Of a stretch of 64,000 nt of DNA, positions 57,380 to 64,000 are shown one piece after another. Each line of letters begins with the position of its first letter. The first letter of the stretch is position 1. The notes beneath the pieces are model-generated. The model was not told where the DNA came from. It worked only from the letters and a program-made list of their open reading frames with translations, and ran no database searches. Made by a program: the position numbers and the translations under genes. The stretch comes from Saccharopolyspora rosea (GTDB lineage: Bacteria; Actinomycetota; Actinomycetes; Mycobacteriales; Pseudonocardiaceae), in the NCBI RefSeq assembly GCF_025643595.1, contig NZ_CP102826.1:1674001-1738000 (forward strand), in the 5' to 3' direction.

Positions 57380-58408
57380 TCATACCTCCTCAAGCGTGGC
57401 CAGGCCCTGCGCGACCAGCGGCGCGACCAGCGCGCCCACGTGCTCGAAACCGGCGCCGACCGTCTGGTCGTGGATGAAGCGGTAGTGGATGCCCTCCAGG
57501 ATCACCGCGATCTTGAAGTAGCCGAACGCGACGTACCAGTCCAGATCGGACAGATCGGCACCGCTGCGCGCGGCGTAGCGGTCCAGCAGCCGCTTCGCGG
57601 TCGGGAAGCCGTAGTCGGGACCGACGCCCTTGGTGATCGGGTTGTGCTCGACGCCGCCGAAACCCTCCCAGTACACCGCGAGCAGGCCCAGGTCGGTGAG
57701 CGGGTCGCCGAGGGTGGCCATCTCCCAGTCCAGCACCGCGCGGATCCGCAGGTCCTCGCCGACGATCACGTTGTCCAGCCGGTAGTCGCCGTGCACGATG
57801 CCGGCGCGCGGTGTGCCGGGGATGGTCTCGGCGAGCCGCCCGGCCAGCTCGTCGATGCCCTCGATGTCCCGGCTGCGGGAGGCGGCCAGCTGCTTGCTCC
57901 AGCGCCGGATCTGCCGTTCCAGGAAGCCCTCCGGGCGTCCGAAATCGCCCAGCCCCACCGATTCCGGGTCGGTGCCGTGCAGGTCCGCCAGCACGTCCAC
58001 CAGCTGGTGGGCCAGGTCGTGGCGCTCGGCCTCGGCGAGCCGCGCGGTCAGCTCCGGCGACCGGTAGACCGTGCCCGGCACGTGCTCCATCACGTAGAAC
58101 GGTGCGCCGATCACGTCCTCGTCCCGGCACAGCAGGAGGGTGCGCGGCACCGGAACCCGCGTCCCGGCCAGCGCGCTCATCACGCGGTGCTCGCGGCCCA
58201 TGTCGTGCGCGGTCGCCAGCACGTGGCCCAGCGGCGGGCGGCGCACCACCCAGCGCTGCGCGCCGTCGGTGACCACGTAGGTCAGGTTCGACCGTCCACC
58301 TTGGACGAGTTCGCCGCGCAGCGGGCCGCCCACCAGACCGGGCAGCTCGGCGTCCAGGTGCGCGCGCAGCCGGCCGAGGTCCAGTCCGGGCAGTTGCTCG
58401 GCGTTCAT
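57380..58408 (-). CDS. APH-family acyl-CoA hydroxyl kinase (ACAD10/11-kinase and LvaA-like)
   Basis: A 342-residue kinase of the aminoglycoside-phosphotransferase fold. [12 protein letters not shown] is the nucleotide loop, [13 protein letters not shown] the catalytic loop (Asp208, Asn213), and [20 protein letters not shown] the metal-binding segment (Asp227). [11 protein letters not shown] and GFEHVGAL motifs match the N-terminal kinase domains of ACAD10/11 and LvaA of levulinate catabolism, which phosphorylate the gamma-hydroxyl of hydroxyacyl-CoAs. It should do the same here rather than modify an antibiotic. GGGAGGACC precedes the ATG, and the HAD gene lies 19 bases upstream. Confidence 0.92.
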   Translation of the reverse strand: MNAEQLPGLDLGRLRAHLDAELPGLVGGPLRGELVQGGRSNLTYVVTDGAQRWVVRRPPLGHVLATAHDMGREHRVMSALAGTRVPVPRTLLLCRDEDVIGAPFYVMEHVPGTVYRSPELTARLAEAERHDLAHQLVDVLADLHGTDPESVGLGDFGRPEGFLERQIRRWSKQLAASRSRDIEGIDELAGRLAETIPGTPRAGIVHGDYRLDNVIVGEDLRIRAVLDWEMATLGDPLTDLGLLAVYWEGFGGVEHNPITKGVGPDYGFPTAKRLLDRYAARSGADLSDLDWYVAFGYFKIAVILEGIHYRFIHDQTVGAGFEHVGALVAPLVAQGLATLEEV

Positions 58409-58427
58409 CGGTCCTCCCGAAGGTTGC

Positions 58428-59075
58428 TCAGACGTCCAGACCGACCAGCTCGGCGACGCGGGCGCGGGTGGTCGCGGGGTCGGTGTGCAGCACGGCGCGC
58501 AGGCCCAGCTGCTCGGCGGCGGCGATGTTCGGCGCGCCGTCGTCGACGAAGGCGGCCTGGTCGGCGGGCAGGTCGAGGCGGCGCAGCGTCAGCTGGTAGA
58601 TGCGCGGATCGGGCTTGCGCAGCCCGACCTCCCCGGAGACGACGGCGGTCTCGAACAGGCCGTCCAGCAGGTGCCACGGGTAGGAGTTGCCCCAGCTGTT
58701 GGACAGCAGCGCGGTCCGCACGCCGTTGTCGCGCAGCAGGCGGACGAGCTCCAGCATCGCGGGTTCGCTGCGCATCCGGGCGAAGATCCGCTGCACCAGC
58801 CCGTCCGGCTCGACCGGGCCGCCGTCGACGCTGCGCAGCCGCGCCGCCAGCGCGCGGTTGAACTCCTCGGGGCTGATCTCGCCGGTTTCCAGGCGGTGCA
58901 CGGGAGTTCCGGGCGGCGCCTCGCGGGACAGCCAGTCCTTCAGCGCGGCCGAGAACGTCGCGGGATCGATGCCCTCTGCCGAGGTCCAGGCCCGGATCGC
59001 GGCTCCTCCCGGGGTGGTGAGCACGCCTCCGTAGTCGAAGATCACCGCGCGGACCGCCGCGTCGCTGGAACCCAT
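58428..59075 (-). CDS. HAD-superfamily hydrolase (ACAD10 HAD-domain-like)
   Basis: A 215-residue HAD phosphatase/dehalogenase fold: motif I AVIFDYGGVLT with nucleophile Asp14 and Gly in place of the second Asp, motif II TALLSNSWG, motif III EVGLRKPDPRIYQ (Lys), motif IV AFVDDGAPNIAAAEQLG. The FDxGGV variant is also that of the N-terminal HAD domain of human ACAD10. TACGGT ends 7 bases before the ATG at 59075 and no ribosome site is present, so the message is probably leaderless. First gene of the operon. It may hydrolyse stalled phospho-acyl intermediates or another phosphate ester. Confidence 0.88.
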   Translation of the reverse strand: MGSSDAAVRAVIFDYGGVLTTPGGAAIRAWTSAEGIDPATFSAALKDWLSREAPPGTPVHRLETGEISPEEFNRALAARLRSVDGGPVEPDGLVQRIFARMRSEPAMLELVRLLRDNGVRTALLSNSWGNSYPWHLLDGLFETAVVSGEVGLRKPDPRIYQLTLRRLDLPADQAAFVDDGAPNIAAAEQLGLRAVLHTDPATTRARVAELVGLDV

Positions 59076-59135
59076 GTGCAGGACCGTACCGACTAGACGG
59101 TATGTGCGCCAGACCCCTTGCGCCAGGGCGGCGGT

Positions 59136-59280
59136 GGGCATACATCAGGAGGGGCTTCCGCTGTCGATGTGGCTGTGGCGCGTCAGCGCCTCCGTGGGGG
59201 GTGGTCGGGTGACGGGCGGGCCGCTGAGGTTCCGCTCCCGGCACCGCCACGCACGACGAGTTCGAAGACAGGCTCTCAGA
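59136..59280. repeat. Dispersed ~145-bp intergenic element, copy 2 (inverse)
   Basis: Reverse complement of the element at 14383-14528, with the same ends (gagagcctgtcttcgaa and cctgatgtatgccc) and most of the interior. Its left end coincides with the stop codon of the LLM-family gene (59276-59278). Confidence 0.85.
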
Positions 59281-60166
59281 CCGCCGCGCGGATCCGGCCG
59301 GCGAGTTCCAGCAGCTCCTCGGTGCTGCGAGCGGTGAACTGCAGGTCCACGAAGGCGTCGGCGACGCCGAGTTCGGCGGCCCGCCCCAGGTACTCGGCGA
59401 GCTGGTCGACCGGGCCGACGTCCGGGAGGTCGGTGCGCTCGTCCTGGATCCGCGGGTTGAGCCGCAGCGCGGTGGCGACCGGGGAGCGCCCGGCCTGCCG
59501 GGCCTGGTCGGCGAGGGTGCCCAGCGTCGCGCGGAGCCGGTCCGGCGGCAGGGGCACGCCGAGCCAGCCGTCGGCCCGGCGCCCGATGCGGCGCAGCGCC
59601 GCCGGGGACACCCCGCCCAGGTAGATCGGCAGCCGCGGTTGCACGGGTTTCGGCTGGAAATCGCCGGGGCTGATGGTCCAGAACCGGCCGCGGTGCTCGA
59701 CCGGGTCGGGACCGAACAGGTGCTCCAGGACGTCGAGCGTTTCGTCCAGCCGCGCACCGCGCTCCCGCCACGGCACGCCGACGGCGTCGTACTCGTCGCG
59801 GCTCCAGCTCAGCCCCAGTCCGGCGATGACCCGGCCGTTGCTGAGGCGGTCCAGCCCGGCGAGCTGCCGGGCCAGCTGGATCGGCGGGTGCAGCGGGGCG
59901 TTGAGCGTGCTGGTGCCCAGCCTGGCGCGGCCGGTGGCGGTGGCCGCCGCGGTCAGCACCAGCAGCGGGTCGAGGCCGCGGCGGAACAGCTCGGGCATCC
60001 GCCCGTCGGCGCTCGGGTACGGGGTGAGCGGTGCGGTCGGGGCGTGCACGCGTTCCCCGGCCCAGAGGCTTTCGAACCCCAGGGCCTCGGCTTCCGCTGC
60101 GACCAGCGGGATGAGCGCCGGGTCGGCGAACGGGCCGAACTGGGGCAGTGCCAGACCAAGTCGCAT
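59276..60166 (-). CDS. LLM-class F420-dependent oxidoreductase
   Basis: A 296-residue luciferase-like TIM-barrel flavoenzyme. MRLGLALPQFGPFADPALIPLVAAEAEALGFESLWAGERVHAP is the family N-terminus, LSNGRVIAGLGLSWSRDEYDAVGVPW the conserved middle, and LPIYLGGVSPAALRRIGRRADGWLG the cofactor segment. The group uses F420 (or FMN) to reduce or oxygenate varied substrates; actinobacteria have dozens. ATG at 60166 begins at the first barrel strand; a CACCAT 7 bases upstream could make it leaderless. An upstream extension to 60343 is not protein-like. Substrate unknown. Confidence 0.9.
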   Translation of the reverse strand: MRLGLALPQFGPFADPALIPLVAAEAEALGFESLWAGERVHAPTAPLTPYPSADGRMPELFRRGLDPLLVLTAAATATGRARLGTSTLNAPLHPPIQLARQLAGLDRLSNGRVIAGLGLSWSRDEYDAVGVPWRERGARLDETLDVLEHLFGPDPVEHRGRFWTISPGDFQPKPVQPRLPIYLGGVSPAALRRIGRRADGWLGVPLPPDRLRATLGTLADQARQAGRSPVATALRLNPRIQDERTDLPDVGPVDQLAEYLGRAAELGVADAFVDLQFTARSTEELLELAGRIRAAV

Positions 60167-60517
60167 GCCGACGATGGTGCAGCGCCCGCCCACGGGTGGC
60201 AACGCTCCCGACCGCGTGTCCACAGTGGACGTGCCGGTCGCGGGTGGGGTGAGCGTGCGACTCCCGCGAACGGACGGCACCCGATCACACCGCGTCCGCC
60301 GCGACGGACGACGGGGTGAACGTCCGGATCGCGTGCGGTGCAACGGGCTTCACCCCGGTGGCGGTTCCGCCGCGTCCTGCGCTCACCGCCGGTGAGGTGT
60401 GGTGAAAACCGGGAACCGCGGTGCGGGTGGGATCGTTGACGGCGACATTACCCGTCGGTAAGCATTCGACACCGCCGCGCGGCGTCCCTGTTTCCCCAGG
60501 TCCACGAGGTGAGGCCG
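60167..60517. other. Divergent intergenic region with promoter and operator-like repeat
   Basis: This 351-bp space holds the promoter of the secreted protein gene with an internal inverted repeat (60436-60464). The left half has no feature I recognise. Confidence 0.5.
60436..60464 (+). promoter_or_regulatory. Promoter with inverted repeat between -35 and -10
   Basis: ttgacg (60436-60441) and taagca (60459-60464) are 17 bases apart. Between them lies ttacc-cgtc-ggtaa (60448-60461), perfect 5-bp arms, placed where a repressor would block RNA polymerase. The cognate regulator is not obvious in the window. Confidence 0.5.
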
Positions 60518-61150
60518 ATGAAGTCCGCATCCACCCTCCGCGCCGGACTCGGCGCTGCGCTGGCCTGCGTCGCGGCGGTCGCCTTCGCGCCGCAGGCGCT
60601 GGCCGCGTCGTTCGACATCAACTTCGACTGCAGCGGTGACTCGCCGGTCGGCGAGCAGAAGTTCGGCTTCAAGCAGACCGCCGACGTCACCGCCCCCGCG
60701 AACGTCGCCCCCGGCGCGGCGTTCGACGTGGTGATCGACCCCGCCCCGGGCTCGCTGCCCTCCGACGTCAACGGTTACCAGGTGAAGCAGGTGCAGAACC
60801 TGGACCTGAAGATCCCGGTGCCCGCCAACGCCACCTTCGTGTCGGCGGACGTCAAGGGCGGTTCGGGGCTCGGCCCCAACCCGCCGAAGCTCACCGTCGA
60901 CGGCGGGGTGGCCACGCTGCACCTGGACGGGCCGATCGCGGGCGGCTCGCAGTTCGAGCTGCCGACCGTCACCGCGCATCTGACCGCGGGCCGGTCCGGC
61001 AAGATCGAGACCAGGCTCTACGGCACAAGCTACGACGACCCGGGGCTGACCCTGGACGCGGTGGTGTCGTCGGTCATCGGCGACACGAAGGTCCCGTCCC
61101 GCTGCTTCCCCAACCCCAACCCGGTCCTGACCACCACGACCATCGGCTGA
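60518..61150 (+). CDS. Secreted beta-rich protein, unknown function
   Basis: A 210-residue protein with a signal peptide (about 1-29; LRAGLGAALACVAAVAFAPQALA, cleavage after ALA). The mature part is about 180 residues of alternating hydrophobic/polar strands, with two cysteines (early DCSGDS and late SRCFPNP) that may pair, and Asn/Pro-rich C-terminus. It resembles secreted actinobacterial proteins that databases often label 'cyclase' without experimental basis; I would not assign a function. ATG at 60518 has GAGGTGAGG just upstream; GTG at 60509 is a less likely start. Confidence 0.82.
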   Translation: MKSASTLRAGLGAALACVAAVAFAPQALAASFDINFDCSGDSPVGEQKFGFKQTADVTAPANVAPGAAFDVVIDPAPGSLPSDVNGYQVKQVQNLDLKIPVPANATFVSADVKGGSGLGPNPPKLTVDGGVATLHLDGPIAGGSQFELPTVTAHLTAGRSGKIETRLYGTSYDDPGLTLDAVVSSVIGDTKVPSRCFPNPNPVLTTTTIG

Positions 61151-61153
61151 TTC

Positions 61154-61174
61154 CCCGGCCCTTCCGGGGCCGGG
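61154..61174 (+). terminator. Terminator of the secreted-protein gene
   Basis: Stem 61154-61161 with 61167-61174 (8 bp, 5-base loop), 3 bases after the stop. The bases right after it (ttcgaagacagg) match one end of the dispersed element. Confidence 0.75.
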
Positions 61175-61192
61175 TTCGAAGACAGGTGCCGA

Positions 61193-61221
61193 GGGCGCGG
61201 GCGGTGCTCCCGCCCGCGCCC
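61193..61221 (-). terminator. Terminator of the HNH nuclease gene
   Basis: Perfect 12-bp stem (61193-61204 with 61210-61221), 5-base loop, 11 bases beyond the nuclease stop. Confidence 0.75.
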
Positions 61222-61231
61222 GCCCGGGGTT

Positions 61232-61906
61232 TCAGCCGCAGGTGCCCAGCATCTCCTGCAGGGCGGACTTCTCGGGTGCGGTGACCGTCAGGCCGTAGGC
61301 GTGCTTGACGGTGACCCAGTCGGTGGCGTATTCGCACCACTGGTCGCGGGCCGCCGGCTTCCACTGCGACGGGTCCTGGTCGCCCTTGCTGCGGTTGGAG
61401 CTGGAGTCGACCGCGACGAGCTGCGGGACGTCCATGTCGTTGGCGAACCGTTCGCGGCGTTCGTCGGTCCACGCCGAGGCTCCGCTGCGCCACGCGTTGG
61501 CCAGCGGAACCATGTGGTCGATGTCGATGTCCGACGGGTTGTCGATGCGCTGTCCGGTGTAGACGGACGTCCAGCTGCCGGAGGTGGCCTGGCAGCGGTT
61601 GTCGACGTGCACGCCCTGCCCGTCGCGGGCCAGCACCGCCTCCCGCGTGTTGCAGTTGCGGCCCGCCTTCGGCTGGGCGATCCAGTGGTGGAACCGGGCC
61701 CGCGAGTAGCCGTCCATCGAGCCCTGCGGCGCGACGCGGAGTTCGGCCAGTTGCTCGGCGGCGGGGCCGGAGGAGGCCGCGGGGGACTGTTGGGTCCAGC
61801 GGTCGAGCAGGCCGGATTCGAAGACCAACCAGCCCAGTCCGAGCAGCACGGCCGCGACGACCGTCGTCCACACCGGCCCGCGTGCCGATGACCGCTGCGT
61901 TGCCAC
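61232..61906 (-). CDS. Membrane-anchored HNH endonuclease-family protein (DUF1524-like)
   Basis: A 224-residue protein. One membrane helix (about 13-33, VWTTVVAAVLLGLGWLVFE) places the rest outside the cell. The nuclease motif is DIDIDHMVPLANAWRSG (His in a beta-beta-alpha-metal fold) followed by NRSKGDQDPSQWKP (Asn, Lys/Asp), the pattern of secreted actinobacterial HNH/DUF1524 nucleases. Two Cys pairs fit an exported protein. GTG at 61906 follows GGGGGTGGA. Likely degrades external DNA for nutrition or in competition; no immunity protein is nearby. Confidence 0.85.
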   Translation of the reverse strand: MATQRSSARGPVWTTVVAAVLLGLGWLVFESGLLDRWTQQSPAASSGPAAEQLAELRVAPQGSMDGYSRARFHHWIAQPKAGRNCNTREAVLARDGQGVHVDNRCQATSGSWTSVYTGQRIDNPSDIDIDHMVPLANAWRSGASAWTDERRERFANDMDVPQLVAVDSSSNRSKGDQDPSQWKPAARDQWCEYATDWVTVKHAYGLTVTAPEKSALQEMLGTCG

Positions 61907-62009
61907 GGGTCCACCCCCGGAAGTCCGACTGCGGGAACGAAATTCATTCGATCACGCGGCGGGTTCCGGGGGCACTGCGCCGGGCGCGTGATGTGGTCCG
62001 GCGCACGCG

Positions 62010-62048
62010 CGAAGGCCCCTCCGGGACGGGGGAGCGGAGGGGCCTTCG
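62010..62048 (-). terminator. Terminator of the choline oxidase gene
   Basis: Perfect 13-bp stem (62010-62022 with 62036-62048), 13-base loop, about 65 bases past the stop at 62114. It also lies upstream of the HNH gene's start region. Confidence 0.7.
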
Positions 62049-62113
62049 CGAGACGGCGCGGCGGGTCGCGGGATTCGGGGGTCAGGGGCGCCCGCGACCC
62101 GCCGGCGCCGAGA

Positions 62114-63664
62114 TCAGCGGTTGTCCTCCTTGAGCATGTCGGAGCACTTCTCACCGATCGCCATCGTGGTGATGTTCGGGTTCACCGCGACCAGGAACGG
62201 CATCGCCGAGGCGTCGGCGACGCGCAGGCCCTGCACGCCCTTGACGCGCAGCCGCGAGTCCAGCGGCTTGGTCGCGTCCTCGTCGGCACCCATCGGGCAG
62301 GACGCCGCCGGGTGGTAGACGGTGTTGTGGGTGCGCCGGATGTAGTCGGCGATCTCGTCGTCGGTGCGCACGTCCGGGCCCGGGTAGAGCTCGGCACCGG
62401 CCCACTCGGCCATCGCCGGCTGCGAGACGATCTCGCGGGCCAGCTTGATGCCCTCGGTCATCACCCGCATGTCGTGCGGGTCGGTGAAGTACCGCGGGTC
62501 CACCTTCGGCTTGTCCCGGAAGTCCCGGCTGCGCAGCCGGACCGTGCCGGTGGAGCGGGCGCGGGTCACGTTCGGCGTCAGGCAGAACGTGTTCTCCGAG
62601 GTCGGGTAGCCCTGCCGCACGGTGTGCATGTCGAAGGGCACCGAACCGTAGTGGAACATCAGGTCCGGCCGGTCCAGGCCCGGCTGGGTGGTGTGGAAGA
62701 TGCCGATCTCCCACCACTGCGTGGAGTCGGTGACCATCGGCTTCTTGGCGTCCCAGCCGATGACGCCCTCCGGGTGGTCCTGCAGGTTGGACCCGACGCC
62801 GGGGGAGTCGACGAGCACGTCGATGCCGAACTCGCGCAGGTGCTCGGCCGGCCCGATGCCGGACAGCATCAGCAGCTTCGGCGTGTCGATGGCACCGGAG
62901 GACAGCACCACCTCGCGGCGGGCGCGGACGGTCCGGGTGTGGATCAGGTCCGGGTCCAGGTACTGCACGCCGGTCGCCCGGGTGCCGTCGAAGTCGACCT
63001 TCTTGACCCAGCACTGGGTGCGGATCTCCAGGTTGGGCCGCTTGCCCATGATCGGGTGCAGGTAGGACACCGACGACGAGGAGCGGGTGCCGTCCTCGCG
63101 GGCGTTGATCTGGAACCAGTTCGCGCCGTTGGTGACGGTCTTGCCGGAGTTGAACTCGGTGGTCGGGATGCCCCGCTGCTCGCACGCCTGGAGCAGCGCG
63201 GCGCCGCACGGGTCCTTCGGCGGGACGCTGCGGATCGTCACCGGCCCGCCGCGGCCGTGGTGCTCACCCGGCCCGTCGTTGGTCTCCAACCGCTTGTACA
63301 GCGGGAAGATGTCCTTGGCGCTCCAGCCCTTGGCGCCCATCGACTCCCACTCGTCGAGGTCCTCGGCGGGGGCCCAGAACGCGATGCAGGAGTTGTGCGA
63401 GGAACAGCCGCCGAGCACCCGGGCGCGGGCGTGGCGCATGAACGAGTTGCCGTTCTCCTGCGGCTCGATCAGGTAGTCCCAGTCGTAACCGGACTCCAGC
63501 AGGCCCATCCAGCGGTTGAGCTCCAGGATGGCCTTGTCGCCGACGTCGGAGGGGCCCGCTTCGAGCAGGCAGACGGTGACGTTCGGGTCCTCCGACAGCC
63601 GCGCGGCGACCGCGGCACCGGCGCTGCCGCCACCCACCACGACGTAGTCGAACTGATCGGTCAT
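62114..63664 (-). CDS. codA: Choline oxidase (GMC flavoprotein)
   Basis: A 516-residue GMC oxidoreductase very close to Arthrobacter choline oxidase. FAD loop YVVVGGGSAGAAVAARL (7-23), flavin-linking His90 in GGCSSHNSCIAFWAP, Glu319 in STQWWEIGIF (binds choline's trimethylammonium), active-site His451 in NTVYHP and Asn495 in VNPNIT are all present. It oxidises choline to glycine betaine with O2, giving an osmoprotectant. The ATG has only a weak upstream ribosome-like sequence. The adjacent gene upstream on the same strand encodes a permease that could bring in the substrate. Confidence 0.93.
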   Translation of the reverse strand: MTDQFDYVVVGGGSAGAAVAARLSEDPNVTVCLLEAGPSDVGDKAILELNRWMGLLESGYDWDYLIEPQENGNSFMRHARARVLGGCSSHNSCIAFWAPAEDLDEWESMGAKGWSAKDIFPLYKRLETNDGPGEHHGRGGPVTIRSVPPKDPCGAALLQACEQRGIPTTEFNSGKTVTNGANWFQINAREDGTRSSSSVSYLHPIMGKRPNLEIRTQCWVKKVDFDGTRATGVQYLDPDLIHTRTVRARREVVLSSGAIDTPKLLMLSGIGPAEHLREFGIDVLVDSPGVGSNLQDHPEGVIGWDAKKPMVTDSTQWWEIGIFHTTQPGLDRPDLMFHYGSVPFDMHTVRQGYPTSENTFCLTPNVTRARSTGTVRLRSRDFRDKPKVDPRYFTDPHDMRVMTEGIKLAREIVSQPAMAEWAGAELYPGPDVRTDDEIADYIRRTHNTVYHPAASCPMGADEDATKPLDSRLRVKGVQGLRVADASAMPFLVAVNPNITTMAIGEKCSDMLKEDNR

Positions 63665-63687
63665 GGGTCGAATCTCCGTTTCTCTGC

Positions 63688-64000
63688 TCAGGAAACAGCG
63701 GTTTTGGCGTCGTCCGAGTCGGATTCGTCAGCGGCGGCGGAGTGCTCGGCCAGCACGCCGACGCGGTGGCGCTGCACGAACCAGTAGTAGGCGAACCCGG
63801 CCAGTCCGGCGATGCCGACGAACAGGATCGAGCTGTACTGCAGGTACCAGTGGTACGGCGGGGTGGCGTTGTAGACCTCCTTGCGCGGCCACGCGAGGTT
63901 GATGGTCATGCCCAGGCCCCACACCACCGCGAGGACGTTCACCGGCAGGCCGAACTTGCCGAGGGTGAACCGGCCCTCGCGCTTGGCCGAGGACCACTTG
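63688..64000 (-). CDS. APC-family permease, C-terminal fragment
   Basis: The last 103 codons of a membrane transporter that begins beyond the window. EGRFTLGKFGLPVNVLAVVWGLGMTINLAWPRKEVYNATPPYHW then SSILFVGIAGLAGFAYYW are the final helices of an APC-superfamily amino-acid/choline-type permease, followed by a polar, acidic tail. It ends 23 bases upstream of the choline oxidase start on the same strand, so the two are probably one operon; the cargo may be choline or a related amine. Confidence 0.85.
   Translation of the reverse strand, partial: KWSSAKREGRFTLGKFGLPVNVLAVVWGLGMTINLAWPRKEVYNATPPYHWYLQYSSILFVGIAGLAGFAYYWFVQRHRVGVLAEHSAAADESDSDDAKTAVS

Noticed and set aside
57380-58408. Aminoglycoside resistance gene
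   Set aside because: The APH fold is present, but context and motifs match the kinase domains of ACAD10/11 and LvaA rather than antibiotic kinases.
48628-59075. Polyketide or non-ribosomal peptide biosynthetic cluster
   Set aside because: The ligase, SDRs and dehydrogenases are free-standing catabolic enzymes; there are no carrier-protein, ketosynthase or condensation domains.

Overview
The window is high-GC (about 70%), dense, bacterial chromosome from an actinomycete. The order pdtaR (ANTAR regulator) - polA - rpsA - coaE - DUF402 - uvrB matches the mycobacterial core region. Four-domain S1, a CoaE-GrpB fusion, F420/LLM enzymes, DasR-type and TTA-codon signals, and many GTG or leaderless starts point to Pseudonocardiaceae (a Saccharopolyspora-like genome is my best guess; this is inference, not proof).

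Layout. 1-5 kb: tail of a beta-lactamase-like serine hydrolase, a TetR repressor, and a divergent three-gene molybdenum hydroxylase operon of the PaoABC/YagTSR type. 5-9.5 kb: methyltransferase, MmyB-type regulator with divergent SDR, LysE exporter, isoprenyl-diphosphate-synthase-like gene. 9.6-11.8 kb: small membrane protein, sensor kinase, NarL-type regulator. 12-31 kb is the conserved core: tRNA-Leu(CAA), amino-acid permease, pdtaR, thioesterase, polA, VOC protein, YhgE/Pip membrane protein with a degenerate ATPase, acetyltransferase, methyltransferase, rpsA, coaE, two DUF402 paralogues, SPW protein, uvrB, lipoprotein. 31-34 kb: DUF5684 membrane protein and a lipoprotein resembling GH39 glycosidases. 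34-40 kb: LysR regulator and a CaiB-ECH-acetoacetate decarboxylase-hydroxyacyl dehydrogenase-acyl-CoA dehydrogenase operon. 40-44 kb: an ABC exporter whose ATPase is fused to a secreted-side alpha/beta hydrolase. 44-46 kb: a 53-bp tandem repeat, a yybP-ykoY (manganese) riboswitch and a TerC gene. 46-47 kb: RES/Xre-type toxin-antitoxin pair. 47-48.5 kb: GH18 chitinase with a DasR-like operator.

48.6-59 kb is a large acyl-CoA catabolic locus. A plus-strand operon (acyl-CoA ligase, two SDRs, TetR) converges on a minus-strand operon (HAD, APH kinase, ACAD11-like dehydrogenase, SDR, a two-subunit acyl-CoA dehydrogenase, MaoC). The HAD-APH-ACAD gene order equals the domain order of human ACAD10, which suggests degradation of hydroxylated acids through phosphorylated acyl-CoAs. 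59-64 kb: an LLM flavin enzyme, a secreted protein, a membrane-anchored HNH nuclease, choline oxidase and the end of an APC permease.

Cross-cutting signals: a dispersed ~145-bp element placed right after stop codons, whose core seems to have been amplified into the 53-bp tandem array; a repeated TANNNT-N6/8-start arrangement indicating leaderless mRNAs; and strong perfect hairpins between most convergent genes.
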